Below, one piece after another: positions 16,894 to 24,918 of a stretch of 64,000 bases of DNA. Every line of letters begins with the position of its first letter. The stretch's first letter is position 1. Under the pieces are notes generated by a model. The model did no database searches. It was not told where the DNA came from and worked only from the letters and a program-made list of their open reading frames with translations. Source of the stretch: Terriglobia bacterium (GTDB lineage Bacteria; Acidobacteriota; Terriglobia; Terriglobales; Acidobacteriaceae); NCBI GenBank assembly GCA_020073215.1, contig JAIQFO010000011.1, positions 62,001 to 126,000 of the forward strand. The letters are read 5' to 3'. Both the position numbers and the translations under genes were made by a program.

Positions 16894-17310
16894 ATGAATA
16901 GAAATTTGATGATGGTGACCGCGCTGGCGATCGTGTTTGGGTTCGGCACAGCCGGCTTAGCCGCTGCCCAGGACGATGAGGGGCCAACGTCGGCTCTACG
17001 CTTTGTGGTGGTGCGCGACTCCGACGGGAAGCCGGTGAGGAATGCGCAGGTGGTACTGCATCCGGTCAAACGCAAGGGGAAGCAGGCTAAGGGAGAGATC
17101 GAACTCAAGACGGACGCGGAGGGCCGGACCAACGTGGATGGGATTCCCTATGGTCCGCTGCGCGTGCAGGTGTTGGCGCCCCATTTCCAGACGTTTGGGG
17201 AAGACTACGAAATCAACAAAACGGAGATGGAGATTACCGTAAAGCTCAAGCATCCGGGCGGGCAGTACTCGGTGTATGAGAATCACGGGGACGAGAAGAA
17301 GCCGCAATGA
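16894..17310 (+). CDS. Small secreted carboxypeptidase-regulatory-like protein, copy 2
   Basis: 138 residues from ATG 16894. GTGAGG lies upstream, and this start begins exactly at the signal peptide, MNRNLMMVTALAIVFGFG, with expected cleavage after AAA. The mature part parallels copy 1 residue by residue (ALRFVVVRDSDGKPVRNAQ, DGIPYGPLRVQVLAPHFQTF), including the same GGQYSVYENHGD near the end, but lacks copy 1's longer Lys/Pro tail. A recent tandem duplication followed by divergence explains this. Function unknown. Confidence 0.75.
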   Translation: MNRNLMMVTALAIVFGFGTAGLAAAQDDEGPTSALRFVVVRDSDGKPVRNAQVVLHPVKRKGKQAKGEIELKTDAEGRTNVDGIPYGPLRVQVLAPHFQTFGEDYEINKTEMEITVKLKHPGGQYSVYENHGDEKKPQ

Positions 17311-17365
17311 AGCGCGGGGCGCGGGGAACCGGACCAAACGAGTACAAAAGTTTACATTTGCGGCC

Positions 17366-17394
17366 GTGACAGGGAGCGGGTTGTGTCCTACAAT
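17366..17394 (+). promoter_or_regulatory. Promoter giving a leaderless STAS mRNA
   Basis: GTGACA (17366-17371), a 17-base spacer and TACAAT (17389-17394) give 5/6 matches in each hexamer with ideal spacing. Only eight bases separate the -10 box from the ATG at 17403, so transcription should start at or within two bases of the start codon. There is no room for a ribosome site. Confidence 0.7.
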
Positions 17395-17402
17395 CCCCTG
17401 CC

Positions 17403-17765
17403 ATGGGATTGCAGGAACTCACCGTCGAGCGCTATGAAGGGGTGGCCGAAGATCAGCGGATTTTGCTGCTGAGCGGGCCGATCACGATAGAAACCGCGCC
17501 GCAATTCGACCGGGCGGTGGGACACGAGAGCGCGGAGACGATGATCCTGGACCTGTCGGATGTCCCTTTCATTGATTCCGTGGGGTTGGGGGTGCTGGTC
17601 AAGGCATACGTATCCCATCAAAAAACGGGACGATGTTTAGTCTTGACGGGACTGAAGCCGCGGGTGAGCAAGATCATGGAAATCACCAAAGTGAAAGATT
17701 TCTTCGTGACCTTTGGCACGACGTGGGAAGCGGTGGAAGCGCTGGCGAACACCGGAACCGCTTAA
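17403..17765 (+). CDS. STAS-domain anti-sigma factor antagonist
   Basis: 120 residues forming one STAS domain of the SpoIIAA/RsbV kind. LLLSGPITIETAPQFDRAV leads to the ILDLSDVPFIDSVGLGVLV motif (about 50-68), whose Ser in DSVGLG is the usual phosphorylation site for a partner anti-sigma kinase. The family controls a sigma factor by binding its anti-sigma kinase; no kinase or phosphatase is adjacent. The gene is probably translated from a leaderless mRNA. An ABC exporter follows after 129 bases, but a functional link is not evident. Confidence 0.85.
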   Translation: MGLQELTVERYEGVAEDQRILLLSGPITIETAPQFDRAVGHESAETMILDLSDVPFIDSVGLGVLVKAYVSHQKTGRCLVLTGLKPRVSKIMEITKVKDFFVTFGTTWEAVEALANTGTA

Positions 17766-17894
17766 GCGCGAACCATTCTGAGCATTGCCGCCGCCAGCCG
17801 TTCGGGGCGCGCGGTTTCCTGAATCGGAAAACGTTGGCCTGCCATCTAAACGGCATTGCTCGCGCCTTTACTTTGATGTTGCGCGCCGACGCCT

Positions 17895-19655
17895 ATGAAT
17901 CTCCTTTACCAATATTCCAAACAGTACTGGAAACTGTTTGTGGCCGCGCTTCTGCTGGCCACGACCAATCAGATCTTCTCCCTTCTCGATCCGCTGATTT
18001 TTCGTCACGTGATCGACAGCTACGCCACCAAGTATCACCAGTACACGCAGGGGCAATTCGTTCGCGGAGCGGGACTTTTACTGCTGGCCATGGCGGGGGT
18101 GGCGTTTGTGTCGCGCGTGGCTAAGAACTTTCAGGACTATTTCGTGAACGTGATCGTGCAGCGCTTGGGCGCAAAGATGTACTCGGACGGAATCCGGCAT
18201 TCGCTCGATTTGCCCTACCAGGTCTTCGAAGACCAGCGCAGTGGCGAAACCCTGGGCAAATTGCAAAAAGTTCGCAGCGACGTGGAGCGGTTTATTACCG
18301 CGGCCATCAATGTGCTTTTCATTTCGCTCATTGGCATCGTTTTCGTGATGATCTACGCTTTCCGGGTGCACTGGGCGATCGCTCCGGTGTTTTTCATCAC
18401 GGTTCCCCTGCTCGGGATTATCAGCTCGGTGCTGAGCAAGCGGATCAAGAAGATGCAGAAGACGATTGTTGCGGAGACCACGGCGCTGGCGGGTTCGACC
18501 ACCGAGTCGCTGCGCAACATTGAATTGGTGAAGAGCCTGGGACTGGCGCATCAGGAAGTGGGGCGTCTGAATGGCATCACGGGAAAGATCCTCAAGCTTG
18601 AACTCAAGAAGGTGAAGTATCTGCGGAGTTTGAGTTTTGTCCAGGGGACGGCCGTTAACGCATTGCGCACTAGTATTTTGTTTTTCATGCTCTATCTGAT
18701 TTTCCGTCAGCAAATCTCGATCGGGCAATTTTTCGCTCTGATGTTTTATTCATTTTTCATTTTTGGTCCCCTGCAGGAGTTGGGGAACGTCATCAATATC
18801 TATCGCGAAACCGAAGTCTCGCTGCAGAATTTTCAGCAGATCCTCGACACGCCTCGCGATCCCAAGCCGGCCGATCCGGAGCCGGTTGAGGAACTCATGA
18901 CGCTGCAGTTTGAAGAGGTCAGTTTTCAGCATCAGAGTTCTTCGGCGCTGGCCTTGGATGAGATCGGTTTCAGCGCGGCTCGTGGAGACACGATTGCCTT
19001 TGTGGGACCGTCCGGGGCAGGGAAGTCAACCCTGGTGAAGCTTCTGGTGGGCTTGTACGCTCCGAAAACGGGCGAGATTCTTTACAACGGGATTCCATCG
19101 AATCGCGTGGATCTGGATCTGCTGCGGGAGAAGATCGGCTTCGTGACGCAGGACACGCAGCTGTTTTCCGGCTCGATTCGCGAGAACCTGCTCTTTGTGA
19201 ATCCTAAGGCGACGGACGAAGAATGCATGGAAGTTCTGAATCAAGCCGCCACGCACAGCCTCCTGTCCCGAGCCGACCGCGGCTTGGACACGTTGATCGG
19301 CGAAGGTGGCGTCAAGGTTTCGGGAGGGGAGAAGCAGCGGCTTTCGATTGCGCGCGCGCTGTTGCGGCATCCGCAGCTGCTGGTGTTCGACGAGGCGACG
19401 TCTTCGCTTGATTCGCTGACGGAGGAAGAAATCAGCCGCACCATCCGCGAAGTCGCAACCAATCAGGAGGCGATCACGATCCTGATTGCGCATCGCCTGT
19501 CCACCGTGATGCATGCCGACCGAATCTACGTGTTGGAGCGTGGACGCATCGTGGAATCAGGACGGCACTCCGAGTTGCTCGACCAGAAAGGTTTGTACTA
19601 CGCGATGTGGCGGCAGCAAGTAGGCGAACGCGAGGCGGTGGCGGAGGCAAGGTGA
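17895..19655 (+). CDS. ABC exporter, fused permease-ATPase (MsbA-like)
   Basis: A 586-residue half-transporter, acting as a homodimer in the inner membrane. Six transmembrane helices span about residues 15-300. The nucleotide-binding domain then shows Walker A GPSGAGKST (near 372), signature VSGGEKQR (near 477), Walker B LLVFDEATSSLD and the H-loop IAHRLSTV. Lipid A/lipid flippase (MsbA) and multidrug roles are both possible; sequence alone does not decide. The ATG at 17895 has no clear ribosome site. No partner gene adjoins. Confidence 0.9.
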   Translation: MNLLYQYSKQYWKLFVAALLLATTNQIFSLLDPLIFRHVIDSYATKYHQYTQGQFVRGAGLLLLAMAGVAFVSRVAKNFQDYFVNVIVQRLGAKMYSDGIRHSLDLPYQVFEDQRSGETLGKLQKVRSDVERFITAAINVLFISLIGIVFVMIYAFRVHWAIAPVFFITVPLLGIISSVLSKRIKKMQKTIVAETTALAGSTTESLRNIELVKSLGLAHQEVGRLNGITGKILKLELKKVKYLRSLSFVQGTAVNALRTSILFFMLYLIFRQQISIGQFFALMFYSFFIFGPLQELGNVINIYRETEVSLQNFQQILDTPRDPKPADPEPVEELMTLQFEEVSFQHQSSSALALDEIGFSAARGDTIAFVGPSGAGKSTLVKLLVGLYAPKTGEILYNGIPSNRVDLDLLREKIGFVTQDTQLFSGSIRENLLFVNPKATDEECMEVLNQAATHSLLSRADRGLDTLIGEGGVKVSGGEKQRLSIARALLRHPQLLVFDEATSSLDSLTEEEISRTIREVATNQEAITILIAHRLSTVMHADRIYVLERGRIVESGRHSELLDQKGLYYAMWRQQVGEREAVAEAR

Positions 19656-19706
19656 CTGCGCAAGGCTACTGGCATCGTGTCCCGTCAATTTGCAAGTAAG
19701 TTTGAG

Positions 19707-19788
19707 TTGTCATCCTGAGCGAAGCGAAGGACCTGCTTTCTTGTGCGTGCACCAGACAGCAGGTCCTTCGCTTCGCTCAGGATGACAA
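19707..19788. repeat. Long hairpin repeat, CCTGAGCGAAGCGAAGG family
   Basis: TTGTCATCCTGAGCGAAGC..AGGACCTGCT is followed, after a variable loop of about 20 bases, by its reverse complement through GGATGACAA. The arms are about 31 bases and essentially perfect. Other full copies lie at 40768, 43001, 52851 and 57372, with half copies at 26101 and 63702. It sits between convergent genes here. Confidence 0.92.
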
Positions 19789-19830
19789 TTTGGATTTATG
19801 CCACGAACTTGTTAGGCGGCCACACAGGCC

Positions 19831-21222
19831 TCACGTGATCACCGGAAGGTCGCTGATTCCCGCGGTGCCGAACACGCGGCGATAGCGTTCAATTTCTGAC
19901 GGCGTCCCCAGCGCCTTGGCGTAGTTGTCAGAGAGTTTCACCGCCGGCCTGCCTTCGACCGTGGATACCTTGCAGATCAGGCTGACAGGATCAAAGTCGC
20001 TGCCGCCGGCGGGATCGCAGCCGCGGAAATCGTTGGTGAGCAAAGTGCCCCAGCCGGCGCTGAAGCGAATGCGGCGCCCGGGGCTCCACTTTTTCGGATC
20101 GTGGAAGTCGGCGGCGGCGCCGAAGTCGTTGATGTTGGCTCCGCTCGCGAGCGTTCCACCAAAATAGGCGTGCAGGCCGAGGATGTCATCAACGTCGAGC
20201 GCGTCGGAAGCGATGAGCCGCTTCTCCTGCGGATTTCTACCGCGGGCTGTCAGCCACTGAATGTATTCGTCGCCGGCCACGTAGGGATTCTTGCTGTCGA
20301 TGCGTTGGCCCGTCCAATCAGCCACCCAGTCAGGGGCGTGGCCGAGAAATTGCGTGGTTCCAAAAGTATCCGGCAGCATGATGCGCAGAGCGCCATGGTA
20401 TGTCGCCTGCCACAACTCGAGCACCCGGTACTGCGAAGCCCTGATAGCATCGTCGCCATCATCCGCGGCGAGCGCGGCCAGTACCATTGGGATCTCATGC
20501 GCGTTAGTTCCGATTGCTTCCAGATCATGTTTGTGGGCAAGGAAGGCGTTGGAAGTTCCGGTAAAGGCCGTGCCCAGATTCGCCGCCATCGCCTCGACTA
20601 CGTATTCCTGCCATAGGAAACTGTGACGGCGGCGGGTTCCAAAGTCGGCCACGGCAAGGCAGGGGACGCCGCGCAGCCTCTCAATCTTGTTCCAGAGCTT
20701 GGTTTTCGCCCGGGCATACAAGATGTCGAGACCGAACTCGTCCAGCTTTTTCATACCCGCCCGGGTCTTGAGCTCGTCAATGATCGAAAGGGCATAGAGT
20801 TCCCACATCGTGGTCTCGGTCCAAAGGCCGTCGAAGGTAAGATCGAGCTGCCCATCCTTGACCGATAGTTCGTAGTCGGACAATCGAAAATCGCGTTCCA
20901 GCCATTCCAGAAACGCGGGTTCAAAGATTCCGCGGCGGCCATAGAACGTGTTGCCGGCGAGCCAGACCAGTTCCGACCTGCGAAAACGGAGGCCGCGAAC
21001 GTGTTCCATCTGGTGGAGCAGTTCCTCGCGCGGAAACATATCCGCCACCCGCACCGAAGTCGTGCGGTTCAACAGGGAGAACGACACGCGGGTTTTCGGG
21101 TAATGCTTCCAGATGAACTGGAGCATCAGCAGTTTGTAGAAATCGGTATCGAGCAGCGACCGGATGACGGGGTCCAGTTCCCAGTTGTGGTTGTGCGCCC
21201 GCTCGGCAAAGTTCACGATCAT
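19831..21222 (-). CDS. pncB: Nicotinate phosphoribosyltransferase
   Basis: A 463-residue NAPRTase: nicotinate plus PRPP (with ATP) to nicotinate mononucleotide in the NAD salvage (Preiss-Handler) pathway. Typical features are DPVIRSLLDTDFYKLLMLQF near the start (quoted in part), FGTRRRHS near residue 205 (the catalytic His region), GTSNAFLAHKH near 230, and a phosphate-binding IRFSAGWGTLLTND near 390. It is longer than the E. coli enzyme (about 400), mainly at the C-terminus. It is transcribed alone, divergent from the membrane-protein gene at 21340. Confidence 0.93.
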   Translation of the reverse strand: MIVNFAERAHNHNWELDPVIRSLLDTDFYKLLMLQFIWKHYPKTRVSFSLLNRTTSVRVADMFPREELLHQMEHVRGLRFRRSELVWLAGNTFYGRRGIFEPAFLEWLERDFRLSDYELSVKDGQLDLTFDGLWTETTMWELYALSIIDELKTRAGMKKLDEFGLDILYARAKTKLWNKIERLRGVPCLAVADFGTRRRHSFLWQEYVVEAMAANLGTAFTGTSNAFLAHKHDLEAIGTNAHEIPMVLAALAADDGDDAIRASQYRVLELWQATYHGALRIMLPDTFGTTQFLGHAPDWVADWTGQRIDSKNPYVAGDEYIQWLTARGRNPQEKRLIASDALDVDDILGLHAYFGGTLASGANINDFGAAADFHDPKKWSPGRRIRFSAGWGTLLTNDFRGCDPAGGSDFDPVSLICKVSTVEGRPAVKLSDNYAKALGTPSEIERYRRVFGTAGISDLPVIT

Positions 21223-21339
21223 CGCGTACTATCCTCTGCGACCGTCCGGAGAAAATCAACCGCAGTGAACTTGTGAGGTTCGTTTCCTTGGGTTTTGGCT
21301 GACTTTAGCCGGGCAAACACGGTAGTATCAGATTCTTGC

Positions 21340-21708
21340 ATGAACCTGGGATCCGTCACCGCCGCGCGCCGAAGTTGCGCATCGTTACTTCTTGCGCTGG
21401 GGCACGTTCGCGGCTCGGCAGGCTTCTCTGGCTCCGCTCTGCATGCGCTGGCGGCCGCGGTCTTGCCCGCGGTGTTCCTGCTGCGATCGAGCCGTGACGA
21501 AATTTACAACATTCTGTGGGCGCTAGTGTTTGGCTTTGCCACGCTGAACATTTTGAGCCTCGGGGCGCGCCGCTTCGAAGAGCAAAAGACCGGCATGAAC
21601 TTCGGCGAGATTCTGGCGGTCCTGGTGGTGGTAGTGTCGGTCGTACTCCTGGGTTGGGAGATGCTGTATCTGTTTCATATTCTTCCCATTCGTCTCACGC
21701 CGAGCTGA
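21340..21708 (+). CDS. Small membrane protein of unknown function
   Basis: 122 residues from ATG 21340; an upstream TTG at 21295 would add 15 residues but has no ribosome site. Three hydrophobic segments are evident: about 12-35 (SLLLALGHVRGSAGF region), a central IYNILWALVFGFATLNILSL, and ILAVLVVVVSVVLLGWEML (both quoted in part). The charged RRFEEQKTGMNFGE loop lies between the last two. No family recognised. The next gene starts 35 bases downstream, so the two are probably co-transcribed. Confidence 0.55.
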   Translation: MNLGSVTAARRSCASLLLALGHVRGSAGFSGSALHALAAAVLPAVFLLRSSRDEIYNILWALVFGFATLNILSLGARRFEEQKTGMNFGEILAVLVVVVSVVLLGWEMLYLFHILPIRLTPS

Positions 21709-21743
21709 CCCCGGGCTGGCCTCGATTGCGGTATGATCGCGTT

Positions 21744-22049
21744 GTGAAGCGTGAATCCAATTTTGATGTGACTTGCCCCTGCTGCGGCGCGGTCATGAAA
21801 ATCGATGCCGCGACGCGCGCCATCATTGCGCACACCGCCCCGATCAAGCCGAAAACTTTCAACGACATGGAAGAAGCGGCGCGCGCCATGAAAGAGCAAG
21901 ACAGCCGGCGCGATTCGATCTTCCGCCAATCGCTCGAAGCGCAGAAGCATGCTTCGGAGTTGCTGGAAAAGAAATTCCAGGAGGCGGTGAAGAAGGCCAA
22001 GGAAACGCCGGATACGGGAAAGCCGATCCGGGACTTCGATCTGGACTGA
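21744..22049 (+). CDS. Small CPCC zinc-ribbon-like coiled-coil protein
   Basis: 101 residues from GTG 21744. The N-terminus carries CPCCGAVMKIDAATRAII, a single CxxC knuckle like the first half of a zinc ribbon. The rest (about 35-90) is a charged, probably helical region rich in Glu, Lys, Arg and Gln (KEQDSRRDSIFRQSLEAQK). A second Cys pair is absent, so metal binding would need dimerisation. Function unknown. Co-directional with the preceding membrane protein and the phosphodiesterase that follows. Confidence 0.6.
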   Translation: MKRESNFDVTCPCCGAVMKIDAATRAIIAHTAPIKPKTFNDMEEAARAMKEQDSRRDSIFRQSLEAQKHASELLEKKFQEAVKKAKETPDTGKPIRDFDLD

Positions 22050-22130
22050 GAACCTTTTACCGCCGAGATCGCAGAGTGCGCAGAGAAAAACAATTCTTGT
22101 TGTCCTTTTCCTCTTTTTTCCGGGACTTGA

Positions 22131-22775
22131 ATGACTCGACCTCTTCTTCTGGGACATCGTGGGGCGCGCGCTTGCCGCCACATTCCTGAAAATACTTTGG
22201 CGTCGTTCGAGCTGTGCTTGCAGCAGGGCTGCGATGGATTTGAGTTTGACGTGCGGCGTTCCGCTGACGGGCAAGCCGTGGTTTGCCACGACGGGGCCGT
22301 TGGCGGGACGGAGATTAAGAAGACTGCTTCGAAAAGCCTGGCGCTGCCTATTCTGGAAGATGTTCTGCGGGAATTTGCGGATCGGGCGTTTCTTGATATC
22401 GAGTTGAAAGTTGCGGGACTTGAGCGGCTGTTGCTCGCCGAGTTACGCGAGTTTCCGCCGCAAAAGGGATACGTGGTTTCTTCGTTCCTTCCTGACGTGC
22501 TCACGGCAATCCACGACTTAGATCCGGCGATTCCGCTGGGATTCCTTTGCGACTCGCAGGATCACCTTCGAGGTTGGCGCGAAACGCCGGCGGAATGGGT
22601 GATTCCGCAGTTCAAACTGACGGACAGGAAATTGCTCGAACTGGCTCATGCGGCCGGGAAGAGAATCATGGTCTGGACGGTGAATCGCGCCGGGCGCATG
22701 CGTGAATTCGCAGGCTGGGGTGTGGATGCGATCATCTCGGATGAAACGGAATTGCTGACTCGGTCTCTGCGATAG
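22131..22775 (+). CDS. ugpQ: Glycerophosphodiester phosphodiesterase
   Basis: A 214-residue GDPD-domain TIM barrel that hydrolyses glycerophosphodiesters to glycerol-3-phosphate and an alcohol. The catalytic signature is complete: LGHRGARACRHIPENTLASF (HRGA..PENT, about 8-25), DGFEFDVRRSADGQAVVCHD (E-x-D and the second His, about 34-55; quoted in parts), and FLDIELKV near 85. No signal peptide is seen, so it is cytoplasmic, more like UgpQ than periplasmic GlpQ. The symbol is by family resemblance. Confidence 0.85.
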   Translation: MTRPLLLGHRGARACRHIPENTLASFELCLQQGCDGFEFDVRRSADGQAVVCHDGAVGGTEIKKTASKSLALPILEDVLREFADRAFLDIELKVAGLERLLLAELREFPPQKGYVVSSFLPDVLTAIHDLDPAIPLGFLCDSQDHLRGWRETPAEWVIPQFKLTDRKLLELAHAAGKRIMVWTVNRAGRMREFAGWGVDAIISDETELLTRSLR

Positions 22776-22807
22776 ACGTTTTACAAGGGGCGGCGGCGAA
22801 GATCGCT

Positions 22808-22857
22808 GCCGAGCCGTGCTCGGCTTGGACGGGCGAGGCGCCCGTCCCCACACGACC
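22808..22857. repeat. GC-rich hairpin repeat (GTGTGGGGACGGGCG family), inverted copy
   Basis: The reverse complement matches 9725-9773 nearly base for base, including the GCCGAG..CTCGGC hairpin and GACGGGCG..CGCCCGTC. It lies between the phosphodiesterase and mazG, which read in the same direction. Confidence 0.85.
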
Positions 22858-22931
22858 TTGGATTGGCGAGACTCCCTCCACGAGCATCCCCGCCATTGCT
22901 CCTGGTATTCGCGTCATTTACATTGAACAGG

Positions 22932-23870
22932 ATGTCCACCACCGGCGAACGATTCGAGCGAGCGGTTCAGATCATGGCGCGGTTGCGGGCTCCGGGCGGA
23001 TGCCCGTGGGACCGCGAACAGACCTTCGACACCATCAAACCCTACACCCTCGAAGAAACCTACGAAGTCCTCGAAGCCATCGACAATCGCGATTGGCCCG
23101 AGTTGACTGGCGAATTGGGCGACCTGCTGTTGCAGGTGCTCTTCTATTCGCAGATGGCCAGCGAGGAAGGCCACTTCTCGGTGGATGATGTGCTCGACAG
23201 GCTCTCGAACAAACTGGTGGACCGGCATCCGCACGTATTTGGTGAGGTGAAAGCGGACACTCCCGCTGAAGTGCTCCGCAACTGGGAAGCGCTGAAGGCG
23301 GAAGAGAAAAAGAAGCGGCTGGCGGCACGCGGAGACAACAAGGTGGAGCAGCCGGACAGCACCCAAGTCGTCGATGCGCAAACCGGCTCCGAACAATCGG
23401 TGCTGGCGGGCGTGTCGTCGAAAATGCCCGCGCTGATGGAAGCTTACAAACTGAGCTCGCGCGCGGCGCACGTCGGATTCGATTGGCCCGAGATCGAAGG
23501 CCTTTTCGCCAAGCTCGAAGAAGAGACGCAGGAGTTGCGGCAGGAACTGAAGGCTGTGCCGACACTTCATTCCAAGGGTCCATCGGTGGGGAAGGGAATT
23601 GCCGGATCGGGAAGACCGCAACTTGCACCCGAACTGCGCGAGCGCGTCGAAGATGAAGTGGGAGACATGTTCTTCGTCCTGGTGAACATTGCGCGCTACC
23701 TGTCGCTCGATCCGGAGTCGGCGTTGCGGAAGACGAATCGCAAGTTTAAGCGCAGGTTCCAATGGATGGAGGAGCGGCTGCGCGCGAGCGAACGAACGCC
23801 GCAGCAGGCGTCGATGGACGAACTGGAAACCCTATGGCAACAAGCGAAGCAGCAGGAAAAACCGGCGTGA
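22932..23870 (+). CDS. mazG: Nucleoside triphosphate pyrophosphohydrolase MazG
   Basis: 312 residues from ATG 22932; an upstream in-frame extension to 22863 runs through repeat-adjacent DNA and was not used. It hydrolyses NTPs, probably including (d)NTPs with aberrant bases, to NMP and pyrophosphate. Two all-alpha MazG domains are visible: PWDREQTFDTIKPYTLEETYE..ELGDLLLQV (about 22-70; quoted in parts) and a second with ERVEDEVGDMFFVLVNIARYL (about 240-260). It is longer than the roughly 263-residue E. coli protein because of a Gln/Asp-rich insert near 137-165 and another near 205-235. Its 3' end overlaps the GNAT gene by 37 bases. Confidence 0.9.
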   Translation: MSTTGERFERAVQIMARLRAPGGCPWDREQTFDTIKPYTLEETYEVLEAIDNRDWPELTGELGDLLLQVLFYSQMASEEGHFSVDDVLDRLSNKLVDRHPHVFGEVKADTPAEVLRNWEALKAEEKKKRLAARGDNKVEQPDSTQVVDAQTGSEQSVLAGVSSKMPALMEAYKLSSRAAHVGFDWPEIEGLFAKLEEETQELRQELKAVPTLHSKGPSVGKGIAGSGRPQLAPELRERVEDEVGDMFFVLVNIARYLSLDPESALRKTNRKFKRRFQWMEERLRASERTPQQASMDELETLWQQAKQQEKPA

Positions 23871-24688
23871 CCGGCGCGGGCACGGAAGCGCCGTCGGGAA
23901 GAACACCGTCGGAAAAAATGCCGGGCCCGGTGACCATCCGCAAGTGTGAAGCGCTTCGGGAGATGCAGGCCTGTTTTGCGCTGCAAAAAGAGGTATGGAA
24001 GTTTTCGGATGCGGAGTTGATTCCCGTGCGGATATTCGTGGTGGCCTCGAAGATCGGCGGGCAGGTTATTGGAGCTTTCGCCGGCACGGACGACAAAAAG
24101 GAGTTGATCGGCTTCGCGCTCGCGCTCCCGGGAATGCGAAACGGGCACAGCTATCTGCACTCGCAGATGCTGGCCGTCCGCCAGCAATATCGCAATGGCG
24201 GCTTGGGACGGCGGATGAAACTCTATCAGCGTGAAGATGCGCTGGCGCGGGGCATCGAACTGATGGAGTGGACCTTCGATCCGCTGGAAATCAAGAACGC
24301 GTACTTGAACATAGAAAAGCTGGGTGCAATCGCGCGACGCTACAGCGTGGATCAGTATGGGCTCACGTCGTCTCCGCTGCAGGGCGGTTTGCCCAGCGAC
24401 CGGCTGGTGGCGGAGTGGTGGATGAAGTCCAAGCGGGTCGAAGCGGTTCTGGCCGAGGCTCCGCGCCCCAAGTTCGAATGCCGCGCGCGCATCGACGTGC
24501 CAGCGGAGATTTACGCCTGGAAAGCCGCCGCGGCGACGCGCGCCCAGGCGCTGGCGGTGCAGACAAGGAATCGTGAGCGGTTCCACCAGGCGTTTGCCGA
24601 AGGGCTGAGCGTGCTCGGCTATGAGCGCGACGCTAACGGGAATGGGCGGTTCCTGTTGGGGAACTGGGACGAATCATTGCAGTATTAG
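23834..24688 (+). CDS. GNAT-family N-acyltransferase
   Basis: 284 residues from ATG 23834, which lies inside the mazG 3' end. The core fold of the COG3375-like GNAT group is visible: EVWKFSDAELIPVRIFVVAS, IGFALALPGMRNGHSYLHSQ, then the acyl-CoA-binding MLAVRQQYRNGGLGRRMKLY (about 118-137; quoted in part). Such proteins are often found next to OSBS/NSAR enolase-superfamily genes and can succinylate amino acids. The enolase-superfamily gene follows here after a repeat cassette, which supports that role by context only. The first 35 residues are low-complexity. Confidence 0.75.
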   Translation: MATSEAAGKTGVTGAGTEAPSGRTPSEKMPGPVTIRKCEALREMQACFALQKEVWKFSDAELIPVRIFVVASKIGGQVIGAFAGTDDKKELIGFALALPGMRNGHSYLHSQMLAVRQQYRNGGLGRRMKLYQREDALARGIELMEWTFDPLEIKNAYLNIEKLGAIARRYSVDQYGLTSSPLQGGLPSDRLVAEWWMKSKRVEAVLAEAPRPKFECRARIDVPAEIYAWKAAAATRAQALAVQTRNRERFHQAFAEGLSVLGYERDANGNGRFLLGNWDESLQY

Positions 24689-24726
24689 TACCGCGACGGC
24701 ACGATGATTACGGCGCGGAAAAACGA

Positions 24727-24823
24727 GTAGCGCCGGCATCTTGCCGGCTGTCTCGAGGGCGTCTCGCCCTCGACACGGCGGGCGAGGACGCCCGCCGGAC
24801 AGCCGCCGGGACGGCGGCGCTAC
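24727..24823. repeat. Nested GC-rich palindromic cassette
   Basis: Outer arms GTAGCGCCGG and GGCGGCGCTAC enclose hairpins GCCGGCATCTTGCCGGC, GAGGGCGTCTCGCCCTC and GGCGGGCGAGGACGCCCGCC. The layout is a run of stacked stems. It separates the GNAT and OSBS/NSAR genes; a related GC hairpin occurs at 51487. Confidence 0.75.
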
Positions 24824-24918
24824 ATCCTCTTGCTCTAGCTGGTGCGCCCTTCTATACTTGCGGGTCCCAATTCTGGGTGCCTGTCCAGCGTAAGTCTGAA
24901 TTCAGCGATGACTAAGTC

